Positions 29,116 to 39,511 of a DNA stretch of 64,000 nt are shown one piece after another. The notes under the pieces were generated by a model. The model searched no databases and had not been told where the DNA came from. It worked only from the letters and a program-made list of their open reading frames with translations. Source of the stretch: Candidatus Bathyarchaeota archaeon. Its GTDB lineage: Archaea > Thermoproteota > Bathyarchaeia > TCS64. The translations under genes were made by a program, and so were the position numbers. Positions within the stretch are counted from its first letter, which is position 1, and every line of letters begins with the position of its first letter. Location: contig JAOZHP010000072.1 in assembly GCA_026014815.1 (NCBI GenBank), positions 62,001 to 126,000 on the forward strand, read 5' to 3'.

Positions 29116-30222
29116 ATGAAAGTAACGGTAGTCACCCCAAGTTACCCCCGGTACACAGGTGACTACCATGGCTCCTTCATACAGGCTCAGTGCCAAAGAC
29201 TATCCAGACACGTTGAGCTAACTGTGCTAGCGCCTAGAAGCCGCACAATGCAAAAGTTCCATGAGGCTTATCCTGTATTCCGGTTCCCGTACATGCCTAC
29301 AAAGCGTATGGAGCTTGTAGCCGAAAGAACAATGAAAGACGCCCCCATCCCTTACCTGTTGCAGTTACCTCCCTACCTCCTCAGCGCGTATCTCCACTCC
29401 GTGAAACTAAATGGAGATATTATTCACACTCACCTCGCCATCCCTCTTGGAGTACTCATGGCACATAACCCACGAAAAACCCCGCAGATCATCACATGCC
29501 ACGGAAGCGATTGCACGTTACCCCTCAAGAACCCCATCTATCTGCCATTTACGAGACACGCCCTCCGTAAAGCAGACAGGGTAATCACAGTATCTGAATA
29601 CATACGGGATATCGCCATCAGGCTAGGAGCAGAACCAGAAAAAACCCGTACAATCTACATTGGCGTCGACGTGAACAGGTTCCGACCAGTCAGGAGAAGG
29701 AACCACGCCGTTACATTAGGCACATTGGGTAGGCTTGTCCCTGAGAAAAACATAGAAGATATTCTTCACGCAGTGAAACGGCTTGAGGATAGCTTGGACT
29801 TGGAGTTAATAATTGGCGGAGATGGACCCCACAGGTCAGAGTTAACTAGAACCGCCAAAAGACTGGGGCTTCAAAATATCAGGTTCCTGGGAAGAGTTCA
29901 TGACGCTAAAAGCTTCCACAGAAGATGTGATGTCTTCATCCTCGCCTCAACAAGTGAAGGGCTATCCATCTCACTTCAAGAAGCTATGGCCTCGGGCAGT
30001 GTACCTGTAGCAGTCAACGGGTATGGATGCGATGAAGTGGTCAGCGACAACGTGAATGGGTACCTCTATGAGCCGAGAAACGTGAATGAGCTTACAAACA
30101 AGATCAGAAACGCTGTCCAGAATCTAGGTCTTGGAAAGACAGCCCGTGAGACCATTGTGCGTGACTTTGATATCGATAAAAACACAGTGAAGCTTCTGGA
30201 AGTCTACAACGAGTTTGAGTGA
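29116..30222 (+). CDS. Glycosyltransferase family 4 type
   Basis: LGTLGRLVPEKNIEDILHAV ... FILASTSEGLSISLQEAMASGSVPVAVNGYGCDEVV. Confidence 0.88.
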   Translation: MKVTVVTPSYPRYTGDYHGSFIQAQCQRLSRHVELTVLAPRSRTMQKFHEAYPVFRFPYMPTKRMELVAERTMKDAPIPYLLQLPPYLLSAYLHSVKLNGDIIHTHLAIPLGVLMAHNPRKTPQIITCHGSDCTLPLKNPIYLPFTRHALRKADRVITVSEYIRDIAIRLGAEPEKTRTIYIGVDVNRFRPVRRRNHAVTLGTLGRLVPEKNIEDILHAVKRLEDSLDLELIIGGDGPHRSELTRTAKRLGLQNIRFLGRVHDAKSFHRRCDVFILASTSEGLSISLQEAMASGSVPVAVNGYGCDEVVSDNVNGYLYEPRNVNELTNKIRNAVQNLGLGKTARETIVRDFDIDKNTVKLLEVYNEFE

Positions 30223-30264
30223 TCACCGTGTTTTTTATTTACCATCCACTATAGATGCCTCGTC

Positions 30265-30903
30265 ATGAGAGTCGCCGGCATAGATGAGGCAGGAAGAGGA
30301 TGCGTGATGGGTCCCCTCGTTATCGCTGGAGCCGTTTTCGATGAAAAGAAGGTGCCAAATCTCACTGAGATAGGTGTTAAAGACTCCAAGAAACTCTCAA
30401 AGCGTAGGAGGGAGAGCCTGGTTGCTGAGATCAAGGAGCTAGCCCTCGATTACACCTACTTTGAGCTTTCACCCTCCAGCATCGACAAGGTGGTTTTCAG
30501 AAACGTGCCTCTGAGGAAGCTCAACTACCTGGAAGCCATGGCGATGGCAAGCATCGTTAGAACACTTCACCCTGACTCTGCGTATGTTGACCCATGCGAC
30601 GTTGACAGCCAGCGTGTCGCTGATCAGATCCAGAGCGTCCTCAAGTTTAACGTAGACATCACATGCGAGCCTAAGGCAGACCAAAAATACGCAGTGACTG
30701 GCGCCGCGTCGATACTCGCCAAAGTTAAAAGAGATCAGAGCATCGAGGAGTTGAAGGCTCAGCACGGGGACTTCGGGTCAGGGTACCCTAGTGATAGGAA
30801 GACAGCAGCCTTCATCGAGGATTGGTTCAGAGAGAACGATGAGTGTCCTCCTTGGATGCGAGCGTCCTGGTCAACGGTGCGGAAGTACACCGGTGTCAAA
30901 TGA
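30265..30903 (+). CDS. rnhB: Ribonuclease HII
   Basis: MRVAGIDEAGRGCVMGPLVIAG; VKDSKKLSKRRRE; GSGYPSDRKTAAF. Confidence 0.96.
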   Translation: MRVAGIDEAGRGCVMGPLVIAGAVFDEKKVPNLTEIGVKDSKKLSKRRRESLVAEIKELALDYTYFELSPSSIDKVVFRNVPLRKLNYLEAMAMASIVRTLHPDSAYVDPCDVDSQRVADQIQSVLKFNVDITCEPKADQKYAVTGAASILAKVKRDQSIEELKAQHGDFGSGYPSDRKTAAFIEDWFRENDECPPWMRASWSTVRKYTGVK

Positions 30904-31585
30904 ACTCGGCTACAGCCATAGCGTGATCCTTCTCAAAAGGATCCAACTGGATTAATTCATGGACCTTTAGTCCACCGGCTTCTAGAATCTCTACCTGACT
31001 CTGATAGATGTCCTTTGGTTTCTCACGTACATCTATGCTCCGTGACTTTATGGAGAGCATGACCCAGCCACCTTTCTTAAGGAAAAACCGCGAGTTCTTA
31101 ACAACTATCTCTGCCTGATCCGGCTGAGCTACATCAGCGAACACGACGTCCACTTTTGGAAGCATCATCGCGTAGGACTCAGGTCTCCTAGCGTCTCCCA
31201 GAATGGGTGAGATGTTCTTCCTGAATCTTGATACCTTGTCGATTAGGTCCCTAAGTGACCTAGGGGCAAAGTCCAGTCCCCAAACATGGCCTTCCATGCC
31301 GATGATATCAGAGACATGGCTAACTGTCGTCCCTGAGGCAACCCCCAGATAAAGAACCTTACAAGCTGGGATAATAGGCAGATGCTTTAATCCCTTCAGG
31401 ATCACAGCACCCAGCTTGCTACGTGTAGGGTTCCATGAACGATACTCAACATCATCAACCAGAAACGTGGGCTCACCATAAACCGTCTTACCCGGAGTCA
31501 GGTTCATTGTGACAAGTAGCTCTTGTTTGTCGTTACGAAACTTGTAGACCTGAGGAAATATCTCCTCTAGAACTGGTTGCAGCAA
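30896..31585 (-). CDS. flpA: Fibrillarin-like rRNA/tRNA 2'-O-methyltransferase
   Basis: YRSWNPTRSKLGAVILKGLKHLPIIPACKVLYLGVASGTTVSHVSDIIG ... GLDFAPRSLRDL. Confidence 0.95.
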   Translation of the reverse strand: MLQPVLEEIFPQVYKFRNDKQELLVTMNLTPGKTVYGEPTFLVDDVEYRSWNPTRSKLGAVILKGLKHLPIIPACKVLYLGVASGTTVSHVSDIIGMEGHVWGLDFAPRSLRDLIDKVSRFRKNISPILGDARRPESYAMMLPKVDVVFADVAQPDQAEIVVKNSRFFLKKGGWVMLSIKSRSIDVREKPKDIYQSQVEILEAGGLKVHELIQLDPFEKDHAMAVAEFI

Positions 31586-31617
31586 CGGGATCGACTGGTT
31601 AGAAGCAGTAGATGGAT

Positions 31618-31863
31618 TTAAGTCTGCGTGGCTTCGATGTCAGTTATCATCATCTTGGCCTGGTCCACCGCCATCTTCTGTAGCCAGCTGATGGGTGTCT
31701 TGAGGTCACCTACACGCTTTGCAAAGTGATGGCAGTTCAGGTAGCCCGGTGTCTTGCATACCCTGCTGAAAAAGTCCTTAGTAATCGGTACCTGACAGTC
31801 ATGAATGAAAGGGCAGTCTTTTTTGCCGAACTTTTCCTGCATCGCTTCGGATAGTGTGGACAT
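31618..31863 (-). CDS. Small Cys-containing protein of unknown function (CX5CX12CX7C)
   Basis: MSTLSEAMQEKFGKKDCPFIHDCQVPITKDFFSRVCKTPGYLNCHHFAKR; adjacent and same strand as flpA. Confidence 0.6.
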   Translation of the reverse strand: MSTLSEAMQEKFGKKDCPFIHDCQVPITKDFFSRVCKTPGYLNCHHFAKRVGDLKTPISWLQKMAVDQAKMMITDIEATQT

Positions 31864-32290
31864 ACCTGTGGCTCACCTAGAACTGAATTATAGATCGGTG
31901 GTATATAGGGGTGTTCCTTCATGTTGATCAGTTATGGAGTTATAGATCAATGATCTATTGCATAAATCATCAAAAAACCATCAATAATAGGTGTGATGTT
32001 TTAATCTTTTAGGTCTGATTCATTGTTTTTCATATATATTTTATATATTTGTTTCTTTCGATGCATTATTTCATTATTCTGTTAATTATGATATTATTAT
32101 TCATGTTATTCCCACAATATGTTTAGATGTTTTTACAATCCTATTAGCTATTTTTTTTCAATGAATGCTAATGTTGCCTCTCATTATGATCATTAGTAAC
32201 TTTTTTACGTAAAATTTAGTGCCTGATGGTTAGTTTGATTGGTTAGTATAGCTTAAGTCTAATCATCTTGAAATCCATTTTAGAATAAAA

Positions 32291-32566
32291 ATGACTGAGA
32301 ACATCTATATCGGCTCCAAACCTGTGCTTAACTACGTCACAGCACTCGTGACCGCTTTTCAAAGAGAACCATCAGTCCACGTGTTCGCCCGAGGAAGAGC
32401 AATAAGCAGTGCCGTGGACGTTGTGGAGGTCTGCAAGCGAAGCTTTCTAAAAAACATCCATGTAGACGAGATAGCCATCGGAACAGATCAACTAGGCGAC
32501 GGAGACGACCTCAGAAACGTGTCAACCATCAAGATAACGCTGAGAAAAACAGATTATGATTCTTGA
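32291..32566 (+). CDS. albA: Alba chromatin/RNA-binding protein
   Basis: IYIGSKPVLNYVTALVTAFQREPSVHVFARGRAISSAVDVVEVCKR. Confidence 0.95.
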   Translation: MTENIYIGSKPVLNYVTALVTAFQREPSVHVFARGRAISSAVDVVEVCKRSFLKNIHVDEIAIGTDQLGDGDDLRNVSTIKITLRKTDYDS

Positions 32567-33669
32567 AGCTGCGCAAGCAACTCATCAGCGATAAAGTTCC
32601 CACTAAACCTGTCAGCCCTTGCAGCGATAGCTATCTTGGCTGCCAAACTCCTCGCACGGCTTCCCCTTTTATTCCTAGGCGCGCTATGCACATAGGCGTG
32701 CTGGAAGATCAATCCATGCTTAGGAGGTCTAGCCTTGGTCTTCAATGCCCTGAACATAGCCTTCTCTGCTCCCAGTACCTGTATAGTGCTTGCTGGCATC
32801 ATTGAAATCCGGTTGAGGCCTCCCGCTTTCTCGATGAGCTTTGCTCCGAGAACTGGTCCTGCTAGGTGAGCTATGTTCGGAGCCATCTCCTCGCTAATCC
32901 CTGTGATGTACTCTACGAGACGCTCTCTCTCATTGTAAAAGTCCATTACTCTCTGAGTGAATCCCTGAACCACCTCCATGTCGTCAGGGTCCATGGGAGC
33001 CCCCATGCTGGACTGGGCTGCCTCCGTTATCCTCTCGGCGTCACGTTTCTTGAAGCTCATCTCCTGGAGAGCCTTCACGGTGATGTTTTCCTTGTCCCCA
33101 AACTTGAGCACGATCCTAGCGTAGTCTTTGTGTTCTTTTACCCTGTGCCCCATCTCAGGGAAATGGACGCCGTACCATTCCCTCATCCTTCCTGAGAGGC
33201 TGTTGAGAATGGTGTCCATGTCGCCTAGTAGCTGAACCGTTGGGATGAGTAGGCTCTCCCTCTCTGAGAGTGCCTCATGGATGTCTCCGCGTGCGATGAG
33301 AGAGCTCACGTTGTAGCTGAACTCACCGTACTCATCCGCCGAGGATATGAAGCCCGCCTCCACAGCTGCCTCGATGATCCTTTCCCTGAGAACATCATTC
33401 GTGTCCGTGGTCAGTTCGATGGAAACATTGTACTTCTCCTCTATCGAGGTAAGCAATGGTTGATTCGTTGAGGCAACTGTCTCGACACCCTTCTCTAGCA
33501 ACTGGTCCATTAGGGATGCCACATGAGATGTAATTGTACCCTGTCTCAGTTGCTGGATTAAGACCACTATCTGATTAACGTTCCTAGGGTATAATGATTC
33601 GCCGATTATCTGCCCTTTCTCGTCGCTCGCGTATATCCCGATGATGGTTTCCTCGATGTTCGTCTTCAA
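32554..33669 (-). CDS. nop5: C/D box RNP protein Nop5 (Nop56/58)
   Basis: NIAHLAGPVLGAKLIEKAGGLNRISMMPASTIQVLGAEKAMFRALKTKARPPKHGLIFQH. Confidence 0.95.
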   Translation of the reverse strand: MKTNIEETIIGIYASDEKGQIIGESLYPRNVNQIVVLIQQLRQGTITSHVASLMDQLLEKGVETVASTNQPLLTSIEEKYNVSIELTTDTNDVLRERIIEAAVEAGFISSADEYGEFSYNVSSLIARGDIHEALSERESLLIPTVQLLGDMDTILNSLSGRMREWYGVHFPEMGHRVKEHKDYARIVLKFGDKENITVKALQEMSFKKRDAERITEAAQSSMGAPMDPDDMEVVQGFTQRVMDFYNERERLVEYITGISEEMAPNIAHLAGPVLGAKLIEKAGGLNRISMMPASTIQVLGAEKAMFRALKTKARPPKHGLIFQHAYVHSAPRNKRGSRARSLAAKIAIAARADRFSGNFIADELLAQLQES

Positions 33670-33722
33670 GTCTGTCTCCTCCGAAGCTTTATCTGTATGC
33701 TAGTTGAGTACGTAGGGGAGAG

Positions 33723-34640
33723 TTGTCTAAATTAAGCTTAGCCGTAGACATCGCCGGGCTTAAGCTCCGTAACCCCGTTATGAACGCCGCCGGCGTCTTG
33801 GGAATGACTCCTCTTCTTCTCAAACACGTTTACGACTCAGGTGCAGGTGCAGTAATCACCAAGAGCCTTGGACCCCACCCTAGAGCCGGGCACCCTAACC
33901 CCACTCTGGTCAGAGTTGAGGGAGGTGCACTCAATGCCATGGGGCTCCCAAACCCAGGAGCCGAGTACTTCGTAGACGAGATAAAGGAGTTGAAGAAGAT
34001 GGGAGTGCCCGTGATAGCCAGCTTCTTCGGGGGAAGCGTACAGGAGTTCGTGGATGTCGCTTACATCCTTACGAAGGCTGGTGCAGACGCGTTGGAGCTG
34101 AACGCGAGCTGCCCCAACGTCGCCGAGGAGATGGGTATGCTAGCCGCGGACGCGTCCAGCCTAGAGAAGGTTACAGTGGCTGTCAAGGATGAGACAAGTT
34201 TACCTGTGTTCGTGAAGCTGAGCCCAAACGTCACCAACATCAAGATCATAGCAAAAGCAGCGGAGTGGGGTGGAGCAGACGCCATCACGGCGGTAAACAC
34301 GCTCAAAGCAATGTCCATCGATATAAATTTCAAGAGACCAATCCTAGCGAACACGACTGGCGGCATGTCCGGTCCAGCAGTGAAGCCCGTTGCTCTCCGC
34401 TGCGTATGGGAAGTAGCCCAGGCAGTTGATATTCCAGTGATAGGGTCAGGTGGAGTGACGACTGGCGGGGATGCCATCGAGTTCATGCTTGCAGGCGCTT
34501 CAGCCGTTGAGGTGGGAACCGCGGTGATGACGCATGGAGTCGAGGTCTACGGACAGATTAATGACGGTATCAGAGAATACCTGAAAGAGAACGGGTTCAG
34601 TAGCGTTAAGGAGGTAGTGGGACTTGCCCAAGACAGCTGA
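33723..34640 (+). CDS. pyrD: Dihydroorotate dehydrogenase, class 1B catalytic subunit
   Basis: GLKLRNPVMNAAGVLG; ELNASCPNV; VIGSGGVTTGGDAIEFMLAGASAVEVGTA. Confidence 0.92.
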   Translation: MSKLSLAVDIAGLKLRNPVMNAAGVLGMTPLLLKHVYDSGAGAVITKSLGPHPRAGHPNPTLVRVEGGALNAMGLPNPGAEYFVDEIKELKKMGVPVIASFFGGSVQEFVDVAYILTKAGADALELNASCPNVAEEMGMLAADASSLEKVTVAVKDETSLPVFVKLSPNVTNIKIIAKAAEWGGADAITAVNTLKAMSIDINFKRPILANTTGGMSGPAVKPVALRCVWEVAQAVDIPVIGSGGVTTGGDAIEFMLAGASAVEVGTAVMTHGVEVYGQINDGIREYLKENGFSSVKEVVGLAQDS

Positions 34641-35439
34641 AAAGACTAGGATGGTAGAGATAAGTAGGGTAGTCCATGAGTGCACAGAAATCACCTCCAT
34701 CTGGTTCAGTGACGAGGAGACTAGGAAGGCTAAACCGGGGCAGTATCTCATGGTATGGATACCCGGAATAGACGAGGTGCCTATGAGCATCAGCGACATC
34801 GATAACGATGGGCAGTCACGGATATCCATCCGCGTCATCGGGCAGATGACACAGGAACTAGTTGACCTAAACCCGGGCGACAAGATAGGTATCAAGGGCC
34901 CATACGGCAACGGATACAAGGTTCAAGGAAAACATCCTCTGTTCGTTGCAGGAGGCTCCGGTACCGCCTCACTGATGCCCTTCCTCAAACAGATGGTTAA
35001 GGAAGGCATCCAACCCACAGTTGTTCTAGGCGCTAGAAGCGCCGATATGCTTCTCTTCGTTGAGGACCTCGAAAAACTTCTTGGTGAAAAGCTGGTGATA
35101 TCTACAGATGACGGTAGCCGAGGGTACAGCGGGTACGCTTCCGGGTACGCCGCTAAGCTCATGGAGTCCAACGGCTTTGACTCAGTCTACACGTGTGGAC
35201 CCGAGCTAATGATGGCTAAGGTCTTTAAGTCCGCCGAGGAAAACGAGCTGCCTCTTCAGGCAAGCCTTGAGCGCTACGTGAAATGCGCTGAAGGCCTCTG
35301 CGGAAGCTGCGCGATCGGAAAATACCGTGTTTGTAAGGACGGCCCCGTTTTCGACACCGTGATGCTCCGTGAGGTACGTGAGGAGTTTGCAGTGAGCAAG
35401 CTTGATCCCACTGGCAGGGTCGTCAGGGTAGACCATTAA
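34624..35439 (+). CDS. pyrK: Dihydroorotate dehydrogenase electron transfer subunit
   Basis: GIKGPYGNGYKV; FVAGGSGTASLMP; CAEGLCGSCAIGKYRVCKDGPVFD 2Fe-2S motif. Confidence 0.92.
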   Translation: MPKTAEKTRMVEISRVVHECTEITSIWFSDEETRKAKPGQYLMVWIPGIDEVPMSISDIDNDGQSRISIRVIGQMTQELVDLNPGDKIGIKGPYGNGYKVQGKHPLFVAGGSGTASLMPFLKQMVKEGIQPTVVLGARSADMLLFVEDLEKLLGEKLVISTDDGSRGYSGYASGYAAKLMESNGFDSVYTCGPELMMAKVFKSAEENELPLQASLERYVKCAEGLCGSCAIGKYRVCKDGPVFDTVMLREVREEFAVSKLDPTGRVVRVDH

Positions 35440-35478
35440 CCACAGAAGATATCAATCCAAAACCCTTTCTTTGTTGTA

Positions 35479-35814
35479 ATGCCCGTCCGAAACGTCAGAA
35501 GACGATACCTCGCGATACGTGTTCACTCAGAGTCCAGTGTCTCTGAAGAGGATTTACTCGATGCCATTAACCAGAAAATCCATTATCTGTACGGAGTGAA
35601 GGGAGCATCAGAGATTAATCTCAAAATGATCGAGTATTCACCCGAGGAAAAACATGGAATTCTTCGCTGCAGTCACAACCGGTTAACCGAGATGCGGGCA
35701 GCTCTAGCTCATATCACATCTATTAACAACATCGAATCGTCAATTCATGTTATACGGGTCTCGGGAACCATTAAGACATTGAGAAAGAAGCTCGCTCTAC
35801 CTGAATCCAAGTAA
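35479..35814 (+). CDS. rnp2: RNase P protein component 2 (Pop5/Rpp14)
   Basis: RRRYLAIRVHSESSVSEEDLLDAINQKIHYLYGVKGASEINLKMIEY. Confidence 0.85.
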   Translation: MPVRNVRRRYLAIRVHSESSVSEEDLLDAINQKIHYLYGVKGASEINLKMIEYSPEEKHGILRCSHNRLTEMRAALAHITSINNIESSIHVIRVSGTIKTLRKKLALPESK

Positions 35815-35877
35815 TTTTTCTCCTCTGTATTACCTCAAATACTTGTTTCCGCACATTGATGCATACGGTGTCAAACA

Positions 35878-37604
35878 TGGCTGAGATCAAAGTAATGGAT
35901 GCTGCACACGGTTACGTCGAGATGCTGAACAGACTAGGCGTAGACTATGTTTTCAGCTCCCCCGGCTCGGAGTTCATACCAATCTGGGAGCACCTAGCCA
36001 GATACAACTCAGAAAACAAGAAACCATACTACGTTAACGTGAGGCATGAGAGCGCTGCCCTCAGCATGGCTAAGGGCTACTATATGGCAACTGGAAGAGG
36101 CCAGGCATTGCTGACCCACGTCATCACAGGGTTACTCCATGGAGCCATGGAGCTTAAGGCAGCCTACACGGACCAGATTCCATTGCTTCTAATCGTAGGT
36201 CAGAATAGGACTCATGACAGGGAGGTCTACGGCGGTACACCTGGACCCCACTACTTGAGCTTCACCGAGGTTGGAGGTCAACAACGCCTAGTTCAGCCCT
36301 ACGTGAAGTGGGGAGACTCACCCGAGACCAATGCCAACATTCTTGACACGATTCAAAGGGCCTACCAGATAGCGTCAAGCGACGTCAAGGGACCTGTCTT
36401 GCTCAGCGTCTCCCGTGAGATACTCTTCGAGAAGATAAACACCATGAAGCTGCCCACTGAGTACGTTGAGCCCACGTCCATTTCAGCTGACCCCAAGGCC
36501 ATTCAGAACCTGAAAGAGATGCTCATGAAGGCAGAAAACCCTCTCATATATACAAGGTACTTGGGGAGGAACCGTGGAGCGGTTTCATCGCTGGTTGAGT
36601 TGGCTGAACTTCTGGGTGTTCCCGTCTTTGAGCACCCCGGGTACATGAACTTCCCCACAAACCATCCGCTCCACATGGGCACCAACATGTCTCAGTACCT
36701 TGAAGAAGCAGACTTGATACTTATCATTGACAGCAGTAGCTGGCCTCCGTGGTATCCCCCGGGAAGCATTAGAGGGAAAACCAATGCAAAGATAGTCTTC
36801 ATGGATCTTGACCCAATTCAAGAAAAGTATCCAACGTACGGATACCCCGCGGACATGCTTATGAAAGCTGACTCAAGCATCGCAGTACCTCAACTGATTG
36901 ATCAAATAAAATCCGAGAAACCAGACGAAGCAAAAACCATTGCACGCAGTGAACTGTGGGGGAAAGAGCATCAACGGATACGAAACGACCTCAAGGAAAA
37001 GGCGCTAGCTGTCAAAGACGAGTACCCAATCAACCCCCGATGGCTCAACTACTGCATCAACGAGGCAATAGACGAGAACACAATCATCGTAAACGAGACC
37101 ATAACACACGGCACGCAGATTCATCAATACATAGAGAAAAACAGGGTAGTCCCAGGGACCAGGTACGAGGCAACTGGACCCATAGCCCACACTGGGTTAG
37201 GTCAGGGAATGGGTGTCGCCCTCGGAGTGAAGCTCGCGGAGCCAGACAAGACAGTCATAGCCCTTGAGGGAGACGGCACCTTCAACTATAACCCAGTGCT
37301 GGCTTGTTTCGGGGCATCACAGGAGTATAACATCCCATACATGACAATCATATACAACAACAGCTGCTACGCTGCCATGAAGGGCCACGCAAGATACTAC
37401 CCCAACGGCCACTCAGTAACTCAAGACCAGTACTTCGGGGTAGGATGCGGCCCCACACCTCAATACGCCAAACTCGTTGAGGCTTATGACGGATACTCTG
37501 CGACAGTGGAAGATCCTTCAGAAGTAAAACCTGCTCTAACAAACGCTCTCAAAAAAGTAAGAGACGGGAAACTCACGTTGTTGGATATGAGACTTGCTCG
37601 TTAG
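35878..37604 (+). CDS. Thiamine pyrophosphate-dependent enzyme (acetolactate synthase-like)
   Basis: VRHESAALSMAKGYYMATGR; GDGTFNYNPVLACFGASQEYNIPYMTIIYNN; start likely MAEIK at 35878. Confidence 0.85.
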
Positions 37605-37638
37605 CCCGCTATCCCTCACTTTTTATCGTCAAACATTG

Positions 37639-38315
37639 ATGATGATAACAGGGGGATCAAGGCAGTAATCTTTGATCTGTTCAAGACCCTCGGTGAGTTT
37701 GAGTCATACATCACAGATGAGCAGGTTTCTGATTTACTGATAGGCCGAGGACACGCAGTTTATCCTCAGGCTTGGAGACACGCGTTCGCCTTCGTTGTAT
37801 TCGTTGATTACCCAAAACATGGGTATGATTCCTATGAGGCTTTGTTTCGTCAAGTTTTCAGTCGTCTTGAAGTGGATATCGATAAGGATACGGTTAACGC
37901 TGTATCATCCATCTTCAGGGACAGCCACTTCATGTTATACGATGAATCAATCGAGGCAGTGCTAAGATTAAAGAAAAAAGGATTGAAAACCGCCATCTGC
38001 ACTACAACGCCAAAACCATTCTTTATCGAAGAGATAGAACCCATAACCAAACACATCGACTTCATCTGTACCAGCTATGAAGCAGGATATGAAAAATCCA
38101 ACCCCCAGATCTACAACCGGATTCTAGACAGGATAAACACCAAACCCAGTGAAACAGTGGTCATTGGAGACAATCCAACTCTCGACATGTATAATGCCAA
38201 GCAGCTAGGGTTCCACACGATACAAGTTTTGAAAGATGAGGAACCATCCAGTCACGCAGATTCAGCAGCCCAGAACGTACTAGAAGCGGTAAAAATCCTA
38301 GAAACATGGATATAG
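37639..38315 (+). pseudogene. HAD-superfamily hydrolase with apparent N-terminal frameshift (or non-canonical start)
   Basis: HAD motif I (KAVIFDLFKTLGEF) lies in the frame of ORF 37842-38315 but upstream of its only ATG/GTG/TTG start. ATGATGATAACAGGGGG at 37639-37655 would join this frame if one more G were present. Confidence 0.65.
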
Positions 38316-38327
38316 ATATGAGAATAG

Positions 38328-38403
38328 TGCTCCCGCCGGGATTCGAACCCGGGATCTCTGGCTCGAGAGGCCAGAATCCTTGACCTGACTAGACGACAGG
38401 AGC
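38328..38403 (-). tRNA. tRNA-Glu(CTC)
   Basis: Acceptor GCTCCTG:CGGGAGC, anticodon arm CTGGC-CTCTCGA-GCCAG, T-arm CGGGTTCGAATCCCG. Confidence 0.92.
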
Positions 38404-38443
38404 GCGTACCGAATAAGGATAGTGCCCAAATAAAAATATTAGG

Positions 38444-39343
38444 CTACAGGTCATCCCGTAGGTTCATCATCTTCGCGATGTTTGCTCCGTCGTCGATAAC
38501 AGGCTCTATCATGCCTTTTTTTGACGTGAACAACGTTGTGACGCCTGGTCCATGTCCCGCGGTGACGCAGTCGCTATGGGTAACAATGCCGACGCTCATC
38601 GCGCCCTTCCGGAAGATCCTTCCATAGCTATGGTCAGCGTTCTCGATGGCAACTAGGTCGCCGAACCTAAGGTTTTCTAGTCCATACTCTTTGCATGTTT
38701 CCTCACAGAACATGGTGATATCGTAGTCGCCGCTGGCGACGTGGTTTCTCCCGAGCCCTGAGCCCATTATGGCGGCAGGTACCCTGTGGGTGACAGGTAT
38801 CTCCAGTTTGCCTTTCTTAATCTCTGGATCTATTTTTTCGAGGAAGTTGGGGCTCATGTTAAACAGTTTAACTTCAGGTAGATCAAGGAGTTTCAGACCG
38901 ACGCCGTATGCCTTGATCTGTACCTTGTCTTCGATAACTAGTTTTTCGAGGGTCTCCTGTGGAAAGTCCACCATGACGTGCTCGATTCCGCCATGCTTAC
39001 CCACGACGACTCCTTTTTCACCTTTTGCATCACCCTCGACTACTGTGGCCTTGTTTCCTATACAGCTCAGTACATTGAGTGCCCGGCTCTGAGCGTGAGG
39101 CATCCTGCTGTCTTTGACCCTGTTTTCAAGGCTTACCCCGGGTTCAACGTGGTCAGCCATCCATCCTGTGGCTTTGTCTCCCACACGAATATTGTAGGTT
39201 ATTCCGCCTACTCCCGGTAGTATAACTGGCTCCCCGTCTGCTGAAATTTTGTAGATGGAAGCCCCGATAACAGGGCTGACTACCTCACCGATGACTGAGA
39301 TCTTCACTATCTTGTCTTTATTTGTTCTTAACATGATTATCAA
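38444..39343 (-). CDS. DUF4438 domain protein
   Basis: Family-like HRVPAAIMGSGLGRNHVASGDYDI and GDLVAIENADHSYGRIFRKGAMSVGIVTHSDC. Confidence 0.7.
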   Translation of the reverse strand: MIIMLRTNKDKIVKISVIGEVVSPVIGASIYKISADGEPVILPGVGGITYNIRVGDKATGWMADHVEPGVSLENRVKDSRMPHAQSRALNVLSCIGNKATVVEGDAKGEKGVVVGKHGGIEHVMVDFPQETLEKLVIEDKVQIKAYGVGLKLLDLPEVKLFNMSPNFLEKIDPEIKKGKLEIPVTHRVPAAIMGSGLGRNHVASGDYDITMFCEETCKEYGLENLRFGDLVAIENADHSYGRIFRKGAMSVGIVTHSDCVTAGHGPGVTTLFTSKKGMIEPVIDDGANIAKMMNLRDDL

Positions 39344-39511
39344 CTACATTTACGTCGACATGGGTTTAGCTTTTTTCTGTCCTTCAGATACCCTTAAAAA
39401 TTATGCTGGATTCATGTGATTACTCTCAGCTAGGTAGGCTTATACTTAGTATTAGGCAGCGACAGACATAGAAACATAATCACAAATGAAGGATCAAGGA
39501 AGGACTGACCA

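Noticed and set aside
31864-32290. RNase P or SRP RNA in the long AT-rich gap
   Set aside because: Composition is very AT-rich with no GC-rich conserved helices recognisable by eye; unsupported.
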